From contig JAUSJA010000012.1 in assembly GCA_030647905.1 (NCBI GenBank), forward strand, positions 1-64,000: a stretch of DNA of 64,000 nucleotides, given 5' to 3'. The notes beneath the pieces are model-generated. The model saw nothing but the letters and a program-made list of their open reading frames with translations, had not been told where the DNA came from and ran no database searches. Position 1 is the first letter of the stretch; every line of letters starts with the position of its first letter. The translations under genes were made by a program, and so were the position numbers. This DNA comes from Gemmatimonadaceae bacterium (GTDB lineage: Bacteria; Gemmatimonadota; Gemmatimonadetes; Gemmatimonadales; Gemmatimonadaceae). Shown here piece after piece: positions 7,891-16,446 of the stretch.

Positions 7891-9030
7891 TCACACAACC
7901 GGCACAATGAACAGTCTGACCCAGACTCCGAAGAAGGCATCCTGGAGGCGGATTGTGGCGCGGCCCTCGGCCATCTCTTCGAAAAGGACGCCCTTCTCGA
8001 GGAGGCCTCCGATTGCGCGCTGCATTCCGGATGCGCTCATGCCATAGCGTCGAAGGCGCGGCTGCGACGACAGTCCTCCAGAGCCTTCGTGAACCACTGA
8101 CAGAAGAGCGGTCCTTTGTGGGCCCGACAGGTTCAGCCACTGGGGGCTGTAGATGGGATCCAGCCTTCGAACCATGTCATCCGCTGTGCGACTGACTTCT
8201 GCATCGGTCCATGGTCTGGTCACGCTTCCCTGCGTTAGCGCCGCCCAGCAGGCGTCTGCAAGAACCTGCACATTCCACGGCACGCGCTGAGCGATCGACA
8301 GGATCGCGTCGATTGCCGACGCATCCATTCTGAAGCCGCCGTCTGCAAAAGCTGTTTCGAGGAACTTTCGAAAGTCGGAGTCAGGCACCGCTCCGACGTG
8401 GAGTCGCGATCCGAGATTGAAGAACGGTGCTCCGGGATCGCTCGTGACACGCGCGAGGTAGTGCGTTTTCGAGCCGGCGAAAACATACGCAACGTGCTCA
8501 TGTTTCTGCACCGCCGCCCGGAACTGCCGCTCCGCCGGTTCTCCTTCTTTCTCGAGCAGCTCCTGCACCTCGTCGATGATTACGGCCACAGGGCGCTTTG
8601 CGTGAGCCGCCCATTTCTCGATGCCGTCGAGGACGGTAATCAGGAGAGGAAGCGCACCACCGGCCTCTGCCGCATCGACAGCAAGGCTTGCGGAAATGCT
8701 CTGATCTGCGGGATTGAATGTGACCGTGGGGCGGAGGCGGCCGAAGAACCGGGAGACCGCCTCTTGAGCCCGCTTGATGGCAGGCTCGAGACGCCGCGTC
8801 GCTTCGGCCAGGATGGCCGTCGCCATCTGCTCCGTGCTGGTGAATGCCTCGGCGTCGAAGGAGAGAACGACTACGCGCTGTCGCTCCGCCGCCAATGCAG
8901 CGACGTTGAGAATCGACGTCTTGCCGTGACGCCGCGGGCCGATGACGAAAAGTTTTCCCCCGCCGAGACGGTAACGCAGTATTCGCCGACGACGAAACGT
9001 ACGTCGGCGGGACGGGGAGATTCGACGGCG
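7891..9030 (-). pseudogene. AAA (ATPase_2-like) ATPase, 5' end disrupted
   Basis: The frame ending at 7891 codes for an ATPase of the archaeal-ATPase/ATPase_2 type: Walker A GPRRHGKTS (complement of 8914-8940), Walker B VAVIIDEVQE, a sensor-like YVFAGSKTH, then a winged-helix-like C-terminus. The first usable start (TTG at 8895) lies after the Walker A motif. Reading upstream the frame stays open only to a TAG at 9031-9033, with no ATG, GTG or TTG before Walker A. The other minus frames just upstream carry plausible N-terminal pieces (LDPVAPSNLPVPPTYV, and RFVVGE), so one or two frameshifts between about 8955 and 9005 are likely. It may be a decaying gene or a sequence error. The product would be a soluble P-loop ATPase of unknown target. 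Confidence 0.6.
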
Positions 9031-9196
9031 CTACCGGATCGAGCAGAGTCGAGGGTACCGCGCACCTCGACTTCGTAACGGGAGTCTTTACCGGCGAGTA
9101 CACTTCGAAAAGAACAATCACGTACTGACCGGCGGCTCGGCGAATATCGGGACATGCACTGTCGCGACGCGCCGGTCAGCCGCCTGCGCACTTAAT

Positions 9197-9242
9197 GGAA
9201 CAATCGGCAGCGCGCTCCTCAGAGGAATGCGCTGCCGGTTCC
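9197..9242 (-). terminator. Hairpin downstream of nrdJ
   Basis: Arms GGAAC-CGGCAGCGC and GCGCTGCCG-GTTCC (14 paired bases, one 3-base bulge) around a 15-base loop. It begins 46 bp beyond the nrdJ stop, in the right place for transcription end or 3' stabilisation. Only short T runs follow on the minus strand, so intrinsic termination is uncertain. Confidence 0.55.
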
Positions 9243-9288
9243 ATTCCCTTTCCGAGAGCCAGTGGATAAACTCGGTGCAGCAGTTAAA

Positions 9289-11787
9289 TCAGCCGCACTC
9301 GGAGAATCCGCATACATGGCACTTCGCGCATCCTTCAGCAAACTCCAGCTGCGACCCGCAATCCGGGCACGTCCCCATGCGCGACTCATCGCGGTTGACA
9401 CTCTCGAACTCGTATTGCGCCTGAGCGCCGCCGGCGCTCGCCGGTACGACAGTGGCAACTGGCGTCACGGCGGTCTGCGGCCCGATCGCCGTCTCGGAGC
9501 GGAGAAGCTCCTGCTGCACACCCTGCTTCTGGCGCATCCAGCTCTCGAGCGCGATACCGATCGCGTCCGGAACCGACAGCACTTTGTTCGGTCCAAGCCC
9601 CATCGCGCGATCAGACGCGATGCCACGAAGCTGCCGGTGAATCGCCTGGATCGAGATTCCTGACCTGAGTGCGAGCGAGATCAGTCGCCCGATGGCCTCG
9701 ACGTCGGCCATCGCCGCGCCGCCCGCCTTGCCGAGATTGATGAACACCTCGAACGGCTGGCCGCGATCGTCTTCGGTGATGTTGACGAACATCGTGCCCA
9801 GCGGCGTCTCCATCCTGTTCGTCGTCCCGCGGAGCGTATCGGGGCGCGCGCGCTTCTGGCGGCGCTGAAGGTTTTCTGCCTCCGCGTCGAACAAATCCTT
9901 CTTGAGCTTCCCGATCTCCGCCTCGAGCTCGGTGATCGTGCCCTTGAGATCTCCTACCTCGCCGCGCATGTCCATGGACCCATCGCGCTCCGCCTTGGCC
10001 TTGTCGGTGGCTCCCGTGAAAAGGACCTGGTTGTCGCGCGATCCGTCACGATAAACCGTGACGCCCTTGCACTTGAGGTCGTAGGCGAGCTCGTAGATCG
10101 CGCGCACGTCCTCGCGCGAAGCGGTGTACGGGAAGTTCGTCGTCTTCGAGATGGCCGAGTCGCAGTTCTCCTGAAAGGCGGCCTGCATGCGGACGTGCCA
10201 CTCGGGAGTGATGTCGTGCGCCGTGACAAACACGCGCTGCCATTTCTCCGGCACTTCGTCGAAGTGGATGTGTCCCTGCTTGGCGATCCTCTCGATCAGC
10301 TCGTCGGAGTACCAGCCCTCGGCCTTCGCGATGGCGAGGAAGTCCTCGTTCACGTCGGGCATCATCACCCCCGCCTGGTTGCGCATGAACGCAACGGCGA
10401 ACAGCGGCTCGATTCCCGACGAGCAGCCGGCGATGATGGAGATGGTTCCGGTCGGAGCGATCGTGTTGACGTTGCAGTTGCGGAGCACTTGCACCGGACG
10501 GATGCGCTTGCCCTCAGCGTCGCGCGCGCAGGTCTCGTCCGGACCCCAGATGGAGCGCGCCCACTCGGGGAACGGCCCGCGCTCGTCGGCCAGCCGCTCG
10601 CTCTCGCGCTTGGACTCGACGTCCACAAACGACTGGAGCCTGCGACCGAATTCAATGCCCTCGTCAGTGTTGTACGGGATGCCGAGCTTCACCAGCGCGT
10701 CGGCGAAACCCATCACGCCGAATCCGATTCGGCGGATGCGCTTCGAAAGGGCATCTATCTCCGGCAGCGGATACTTGTTGGCGTCAATGATGTTGTCGAG
10801 GAATCGGACCGATGTATGGATGTCGCGCCCGAGCGCATCCCAGTCCAGCGTCCCGTCAACGACGTAGTAGCCGATGTTGATCGAGCCGAGATTGCAGACG
10901 TCGTAGGCGAGGAGCGGCTGCTCTCCGCACGGATTGGTCGCCTCGTACGATCCGACGTGCGGAACCGGGTTGTAGCGGTTCGCCTCGTCAATGAAGAAGC
11001 AGCCGGGCTCACCCGTCCTCCACGCGCCGTCAATCATCTTGTCCCACACTTCTCGGGCATCCATCTGGCCGGTGACATTTTCGCTGGAGGGATCGACGAG
11101 GTCATAGCTCGTTCCCGCCTTCACCGCTTCCATGAACTTCGTCGTCACCGCGACGGAGATGTTGAAGTTCGTGATCTGCGTTAGGTCTTCCTTGCAGTTG
11201 ATGAACATCATGATGTCCGGGTGATCCACGCGCAGGATGCCCATGTTGGCGCCGCGGCGCGTGCCGCCCTGCTTCACCGCATCGGTGGACGCATCGTACA
11301 GCTTCATGAACGAGACCGGTCCCGACGCGACACCCGTCGTCGACCGCACCATCGATCCCGACCCGCGGAGACGCGAGAAGCTGAAGCCGGTTCCACCGCC
11401 CGACTGATGGATCAGCGCCATGGATCGCAGCGTGTCGTAGATGCCGTCGTGTCCGTTCGACAGCGAATCCCCGACCGGCAGCACGAAGCACGCGGAGAGC
11501 TGGCCAAGCGGACGGCCGGCATTCATGAGCGTCGGCGAGTTCGGCTCGAACCGGCGCTGCGTCATCAGATCGTAGAATTCCCGCGCCGCCGCCGATACCG
11601 CCTCGTCACTCGCCCCGTACCGCCGGTCAGCCTCGGCAACGGTGCTCGCCACCCGCCAGAACATGTCCTCCGGCTGCTCTGTCGGCTTGCCCTTGGCGTC
11701 CTTTATCAGGTAGCGCTTTTCGATGACTGTCCGCGCGTTCTGATTGAGCTCGGCAGGTCCGACAGGTGGGGCAGCTGGGATGGGCAT
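9289..11787 (-). CDS. nrdJ: Adenosylcobalamin-dependent (class II) ribonucleotide reductase
   Basis: Reduces ribonucleotides to deoxyribonucleotides using a thiyl radical generated from adenosylcobalamin, supplying DNA precursors with or without oxygen. The 832 residues show the active-site signature NPCGEQPL, CNLGSINIGYY, the phosphate-binding APTGTISIIAGCSSGIEP, a TSCPD-type domain near 690-750, and a C-terminal zinc-ribbon-like Cys cluster (CPDC, CAKCHVCG, ending ECG, from about 807), which in this class handles re-reduction. Start is the ATG at 11787, with GGAG about 10 bases upstream. The gene stands alone, divergent from the DUF5989 gene. No cobalamin riboswitch was recognised upstream. 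Confidence 0.95.
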   Translation of the reverse strand: MPIPAAPPVGPAELNQNARTVIEKRYLIKDAKGKPTEQPEDMFWRVASTVAEADRRYGASDEAVSAAAREFYDLMTQRRFEPNSPTLMNAGRPLGQLSACFVLPVGDSLSNGHDGIYDTLRSMALIHQSGGGTGFSFSRLRGSGSMVRSTTGVASGPVSFMKLYDASTDAVKQGGTRRGANMGILRVDHPDIMMFINCKEDLTQITNFNISVAVTTKFMEAVKAGTSYDLVDPSSENVTGQMDAREVWDKMIDGAWRTGEPGCFFIDEANRYNPVPHVGSYEATNPCGEQPLLAYDVCNLGSINIGYYVVDGTLDWDALGRDIHTSVRFLDNIIDANKYPLPEIDALSKRIRRIGFGVMGFADALVKLGIPYNTDEGIEFGRRLQSFVDVESKRESERLADERGPFPEWARSIWGPDETCARDAEGKRIRPVQVLRNCNVNTIAPTGTISIIAGCSSGIEPLFAVAFMRNQAGVMMPDVNEDFLAIAKAEGWYSDELIERIAKQGHIHFDEVPEKWQRVFVTAHDITPEWHVRMQAAFQENCDSAISKTTNFPYTASREDVRAIYELAYDLKCKGVTVYRDGSRDNQVLFTGATDKAKAERDGSMDMRGEVGDLKGTITELEAEIGKLKKDLFDAEAENLQRRQKRARPDTLRGTTNRMETPLGTMFVNITEDDRGQPFEVFINLGKAGGAAMADVEAIGRLISLALRSGISIQAIHRQLRGIASDRAMGLGPNKVLSVPDAIGIALESWMRQKQGVQQELLRSETAIGPQTAVTPVATVVPASAGGAQAQYEFESVNRDESRMGTCPDCGSQLEFAEGCAKCHVCGFSECG

Positions 11788-12132
11788 TTATACAACTCTC
11801 CGTGGAAAAAACTGGATGTCAACAGCAAAACGAAAACAAGGACTTCAGCCGGTCGGCAGAATCGGTCGTCAGGGTTGGGGTGCGCAGTTTAGCCGCGTTC
11901 GTGATTCCGCGCCAGTGCTGATGTAACTGCATATACCACAATGGCTTAGAGTATCCACATCACGAATGATTCGGGCGCCCTCCGATTTCCACCTGAATCT
12001 CTCCCGGAACCAGCACGGCTTGCCCGGAATCACGTGCTTGAAGCGGTCGCCGGATTGAGAGAAAAACGATACCGCATGGCGTACTCGGCACATCTGGAAG
12101 CATTATCACGCCCTCGCATCCATCCGACTCCA
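11788..12132. other. Divergent intergenic region between nrdJ and the DUF5989 gene
   Basis: 345 bp without a recognisable gene. It must hold the nrdJ promoter (minus) and that of the DUF5989 pair (plus). I looked for a B12-box/cobalamin riboswitch and for NrdR boxes and found neither. Relatively AT-rich stretches lie at 11788-11850 and 11925-11970. An in-frame GTG (12034) and ATG (12076) could extend the DUF5989 gene into this region. Confidence 0.5.
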
Positions 12133-12318
12133 ATGTCATCGTTTCTCACAGAGCTTGGACTGTTCTTCCGCACCCATAAGCGACTGCTGCTCGTCCCGGT
12201 GCTGCTGCTCGCCATCGGTATCGCACTGCTGGTGGTCATCCTGGCGCGACGATCCGAGCTGGCACCGATGATCTACACACTCGGCTCCTCGAGCGGGGCG
12301 ACCGTGATGCCGGCGTGA
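12133..12318 (+). CDS. DUF5989 family small membrane protein
   Basis: 61 residues from the ATG at 12133. The protein opens SSFLTELGLFFRTHKR, followed by one long hydrophobic helix (about 19-38) and the tail ELAPMIYTLG, which matches the DUF5989 pattern (short amphipathic start, one membrane helix, APFIYTLF-like end). In other genomes DUF5989 genes lie beside SxtJ-like proteins and carbamoyltransferases of cell-surface glycan loci; the role is unknown. Its stop TGA overlaps the GTG start of the next gene (GTGA at 12315-12318), so the two are coupled. Confidence 0.75.
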   Translation: MSSFLTELGLFFRTHKRLLLVPVLLLAIGIALLVVILARRSELAPMIYTLGSSSGATVMPA

Positions 12319-13452
12319 GCGCCGGCTCCGGATCGGCCGACCTTCGCGCCTGGGAGCCTCGCGAAGGCGGCCCGCTGGCCCGCGTATCGACGGGAATAGT
12401 CTGGACTGGCTTTCTCTACGCGGTGGCGTTGCTTGCGTTCGTAATCTACCACCACGGCCGATGGATCCATCTCAGCTCGCGCGCTACGGCGTACCTGCTG
12501 CCTCTTGCCACGATTGTTCTGCTGGCAACCGTGCTTCGCTCCCGTCCGGCAGTCCGGATTGCCGCTGCCCTCTTCATTGGCCCGATGCTGGTCGTGAGCA
12601 TCGCGGCTAATCTGATCTTTGCCATGCCCGATCGCACAATACGAACGTGGGGTTGGAGGATCATGTCCGAACGATACCGGGAGGCGATCGCGTCGGACCT
12701 TCAGAAACATGGAATCCGCGCCTACCCGTTCGTCACTCCCGCTGAATTCGGGTACGGCGCGAGGATGCGGCGCGAGGGAGATACGCAGCTTCTTCCACTG
12801 GCCGGCATCTCGCGAGTACGCACGGTCATGTGCGCCGAGGGCGCCCTCATCGTCTCGTATGACAGCGACGAGCGTGGCTTCAACAACCCCGCGGGTCTCT
12901 GGAGCCGCGACTCGGTCGACGTCGCTCTTGTCGGAGACTCATTCGTCTGCGGCTCCTGTGTCCGCGCCCGGGATCACTTCGCGACGATCGTCCGCGATCG
13001 CTTTCCACGCACGCTCAACGTCGGCGGACTTGGCAACGGCCCGCTCACCGAGCTGGCCCTGCTCCGCGATCTGAGAAGGGCTCTCAACTTCGAGGTCGCC
13101 AGCGACGAGCGACGAGTCAAGCCCGACTTCGTGCTGCTCCGGCAGGTCATCGCCGAAGCGAATCGAACTGTCGGCGAATGGGGAGGCACGTTGACGCTGG
13201 TGTACCTGCCGGAGCAACACCGCATGGAGCCCGATTCCCCGCAGCCGCTCGGCAGGGTTCACGACATCGAGGCGATTCATACGAGCGTCATGGAGATCTC
13301 GCGAGACCTCGCGCTGCCTGTGCTGGACGTGAGCGCGGTATTCGCCAGGGACCCCGGGCCGACGGGCGGTGTGGTGGCGGCCGCGAACTCATTACAGCCC
13401 CTACGACGGCAATCGCGCACTCGCGACCGCAGTACTCGCTTATCTCCGCTAG
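12315..13452 (+). pseudogene. Membrane-anchored SGNH/GDSL hydrolase-like protein, frameshifted near its 3' end
   Basis: Starts at the GTG at 12315, coupled to DUF5989. Three membrane helices (about 25-46, 57-72, 80-103) precede an extracytoplasmic domain with block I of the SGNH fold, VALVGDSFVCGS (GDSF at 207-210), and FNNPAGLW just before it. Near 13340-13390 the frame changes: the starting frame runs on as Arg-rich sequence antisense to the next gene (to 14099), while another frame gives THYSPYDGNRALATAVLAYL and a TAG at 13450-13452. That is a typical SGNH block V (the catalytic-His region) and C-terminus, so a single-base shift is inferred. The TAG shares its TA with the stop of the convergent gene at 13449. 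Such domains often act on acylated surface glycans. Confidence 0.65.
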
Positions 13453-16409
13453 AAGGACGAGCCGATAGTCAGATAGACGCTGACGGCGTCCGCTCTACCC
13501 GCCGCTCGATTCACGACCGGCACCGCGACCCCCAGCCGGAACCGCGCCGGCACGTCGTACTGGAGCGCGGTGTCGAAATCCAGCTCGGTGCCGGCGGACG
13601 CCAGCCACAGACCCCCACGCTGGCCGGCAGTGCAGATCTGTGTCTGTCCCGCCGAAGCGGGACAATATGCGCGCCCTGCCTCTCCGAAAGTCGAGATCGA
13701 GATTCGGTCGAAGAGAAGAGGAATGAACGGCACCCGCTTCGAAGGCGCGGCGATCGGCGCTCGATACTCCAGGCTTCCGGCGAACGCGCGAATTCCCTGC
13801 TCCGCCGACGGGGGAAATCCGCGCACGCCGAATGTGCGTCGTTCGCCACCGACAGTGAGTCCCTCCAGCACGTCGAGACTTCCGCCGCTAAGGCCACCGA
13901 CGGAGAAGCTCGAGATCGCGCGGCTGTCGGCGTAGCCCGCGGCAGCACGCGCCGCGATTACATGGTGCGCGAATCCCGGAAGATCCAGCGACTTGTAAAC
14001 AGCGGTGACGCCAACGATGCTCCTGCTCGCGCTGCCGATGTCCCCGCTCTCCCACCGCTGCCGCGCGGTAGCGCTGACGGAGATCCCGTCCTCACGTGAA
14101 ATACTGAGCGCCGGGCGCATGGTGTTCGTCCAGCTCGCCGAAGTGAACACCGATGGGTAGCGATGCGTCTGGGCGAACAGAGCGGGCAGCCGCGCGAGCA
14201 GCGTGTCCGGGTCGGTGCCGTAAGTGCGCGACTCCAGCTCGCCACCAAGAGAGAACGACGAGTACGTTCTCGCGCGCGGCCGCACGAAGCTCGCGCTCAA
14301 CCCCGCGATGCGAGCGCGCCGCGCCAGATCTCCAACCTCTCGCCCGGAGTTGTTGAAGATGGAAAAATGCTCCCATTCCTGCTGCGCGCTCAGATTGAGA
14401 TACGGCTGGCCGAACCCGCCGTACTGATACGCGCCAAACGCGCTCGTCTCACGATAGTTCGTGTTGAACGATGCCTCCGCATAAAGACTGTGGCGTCCGA
14501 TGACGTCCACGCCGCTTGTCGCTGCACCGAACGCCGTTCCTGTGCGCGTTGCGTGACTGAGCAGCGGCTCCCAGTAGCGCGGTGCGAGCGATTGCCACGG
14601 CGAGTAGCGTCGCGCCGGCCCGACGTCCCCGATCGAAAGGGGCGGAGCGATCTGAGCGGCAAGCCGGCAGCCGCGGCATCCCTCACGCTGACCGCGCGCT
14701 CGCGACATGACAGCCGCGGTCGGGCTCGTATTGGCGGGAGCGACTCCGACATGATATCCGTCGAATCGGAAGCTGAGGCCGGAGAGGTTTCGCTCGTTCG
14801 GCGAAAGCTCGGGGTTGAAGAATCCGGTGGACGCCGCGGATACTCCTCTGCTCGCGGACTCCGTTCCCTGCCCACTCGCCGCAACGGCGTACGCCTGCGT
14901 CGAGCCGGATATCGTTGACGTGTAGAACAGACTGCTACCCGAGGGAAACCAGGACGGGGACGCCAGAACGGCGCGCTGCGAAACAGGCACGCCGATCACC
15001 GCGCCAAGCGTGTCGAGCATGACGAGCTCCGATATGCCGCCACGCCGGATGCGAATCGCGGCAATCCCGGACCCGGTGGGCGACCACCGCGGCTCCGCCC
15101 ACTGGACCTCCGCATTGCCTGTCGTTATCGGCTGAACCGGCCGGCCGTCCCTCCAGACGCGGACGATTCGCGTTGACCCGGGGACCGACTGGACCGCGAC
15201 TACAGCGCCGTCCTTCCTCGCATCCGGCTGCGTGAGACGCGCGCCACGCGTCAGGCGTGTCTCTTCACCGTTGTTCTCGACGTACAGGTCGGTGCGAAAG
15301 TGGAACGGATCGATGTAATCCGGCTGCGCGAAGACGACCGAGCCGTCGGGAAGCGGCGAATTCGCGTCGAGCGCGTTGCGCCTCCCAAGGCGCGTCACCT
15401 TTCCATCGAGCGTTACCGAATACGCCGACGCAACTTCACGCCCCGTGGACGCGACGTACATGATCGCTGTGTCGCCGAGCCAGCGCGGGTACTCCGCGTA
15501 GCGGCCATCATGGGTGAGATCGCGCCACCGCGGCAGTGGCTCCGTCCCCCTGCCGCTCACGCGAACGAGCGAATCACGCCAGTCCCGCCACGCATTTTCG
15601 AAGCTGATACCAAACGCACGCTTGGCGCGCGCGTTGAGCGAAATTGGCAGCAACAGTCTGCTTGTAATGTCCACGAACTTCGGTATCGTTTCCGGCCCGC
15701 GCGTTCGCGACAAGTAGTCGAGGACGAATGCGCCGTAGGCGTAGACGGTCTCTCCTCCGGGAAAGCGGCTGGTGGCGCGAGAGAGCTCCCCAAGTCGGGG
15801 AACGCGTCGCACTTCGGCAGCGGAGCGGGCGAGCATGTAATGCTCCGCCCCTTCGAGTCGTCCCGCGCCGGTGATGCGCGATTCGTAATAGACCGCCAGC
15901 CCTTCCACCAGCCAGGCCGGCTGGTACGAGTTCGGGAACAGTCCCGGATGCCGGCCGAAGACGCTTCGACCGAGCCGCCACACTCCGTCTGCGCGGTCGA
16001 GATGAAAGATGTGCGTCAGCTCGTGAGTGATGACGAGCTGGCTCCAGTCATCGTAGTTGCGGAGCTCCGGCGCATCTATCGGTGGATGGGCGAAGACCAC
16101 GATGCGATTGCTCGGGAAGGTCGTCGCGTATCCGTTCACATAGTCTATGTTGTCAGCGATTACGAGATCCACCTTGCCGCGCGGCGCTCTCAACTCGGTG
16201 CTGAGCTGCGCGAAGGCGCGCTCGCCGTTGACAGCTCCGCGACGCGCCTCCGCCTCCAGCGCTTTGGTGAAGTGCACGCGGAAGTGCGCCGTCTCGATGG
16301 TGTACCACCTGTCGTTCGGCACCAGCTGCGCCCGCGCCGCAAGTGAAGGCGACATCACCATCGCCGCCGCCGCTGCGATCATTCGCGCCCGCCGGAGCCG
16401 GCGTATCAC
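13449..16409 (-). CDS. Secreted HExxH metallopeptidase-like protein with beta-propeller and outer-membrane-type C-terminal region
   Basis: About 986 residues from the GTG at 16409 (GGGGGAAG 10-15 bases upstream), which places a signal peptide (IRRLRRARMIAAAAAMVMSPSLAARA) at the N-terminus; a TTG at 16466 would add 19 residues. The N-terminal third resembles peptidase MA-like gluzincins: VITHELTHIFHLD (His129, Glu130, His133) and WLVEGLAVYYES with the third ligand near Glu170. The middle carries TolB/WD40-like propeller repeats (WSPTGSGIAAIRI, WFPSGSSLFYTS, LSPNERNLSGLSF). The last 350 residues are rich in alternating aromatic strands and end in a beta-strand (VYLTIGSSF), as in outer-membrane barrels. 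Substrate unknown. It follows the amidase gene in the same direction. Confidence 0.8.
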   Translation of the reverse strand: MIRRLRRARMIAAAAAMVMSPSLAARAQLVPNDRWYTIETAHFRVHFTKALEAEARRGAVNGERAFAQLSTELRAPRGKVDLVIADNIDYVNGYATTFPSNRIVVFAHPPIDAPELRNYDDWSQLVITHELTHIFHLDRADGVWRLGRSVFGRHPGLFPNSYQPAWLVEGLAVYYESRITGAGRLEGAEHYMLARSAAEVRRVPRLGELSRATSRFPGGETVYAYGAFVLDYLSRTRGPETIPKFVDITSRLLLPISLNARAKRAFGISFENAWRDWRDSLVRVSGRGTEPLPRWRDLTHDGRYAEYPRWLGDTAIMYVASTGREVASAYSVTLDGKVTRLGRRNALDANSPLPDGSVVFAQPDYIDPFHFRTDLYVENNGEETRLTRGARLTQPDARKDGAVVAVQSVPGSTRIVRVWRDGRPVQPITTGNAEVQWAEPRWSPTGSGIAAIRIRRGGISELVMLDTLGAVIGVPVSQRAVLASPSWFPSGSSLFYTSTISGSTQAYAVAASGQGTESASRGVSAASTGFFNPELSPNERNLSGLSFRFDGYHVGVAPANTSPTAAVMSRARGQREGCRGCRLAAQIAPPLSIGDVGPARRYSPWQSLAPRYWEPLLSHATRTGTAFGAATSGVDVIGRHSLYAEASFNTNYRETSAFGAYQYGGFGQPYLNLSAQQEWEHFSIFNNSGREVGDLARRARIAGLSASFVRPRARTYSSFSLGGELESRTYGTDPDTLLARLPALFAQTHRYPSVFTSASWTNTMRPALSISREDGISVSATARQRWESGDIGSASRSIVGVTAVYKSLDLPGFAHHVIAARAAAGYADSRAISSFSVGGLSGGSLDVLEGLTVGGERRTFGVRGFPPSAEQGIRAFAGSLEYRAPIAAPSKRVPFIPLLFDRISISTFGEAGRAYCPASAGQTQICTAGQRGGLWLASAGTELDFDTALQYDVPARFRLGVAVPVVNRAAGRADAVSVYLTIGSSF

Positions 16410-16446
16410 TCGCCAGATTCTTCCCCCATTCGTGAGCGATTTCTCC

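Noticed and set aside
11788-12132. Cobalamin riboswitch upstream of nrdJ
   Set aside because: No B12-box-like sequence or matching flanking pairs could be seen on the minus strand.
13453-14099. Extension of the SGNH gene's starting frame beyond 13452
   Set aside because: Low-complexity Arg/Ser-rich sequence antisense to the metallopeptidase gene; another frame supplies a proper SGNH C-terminus.
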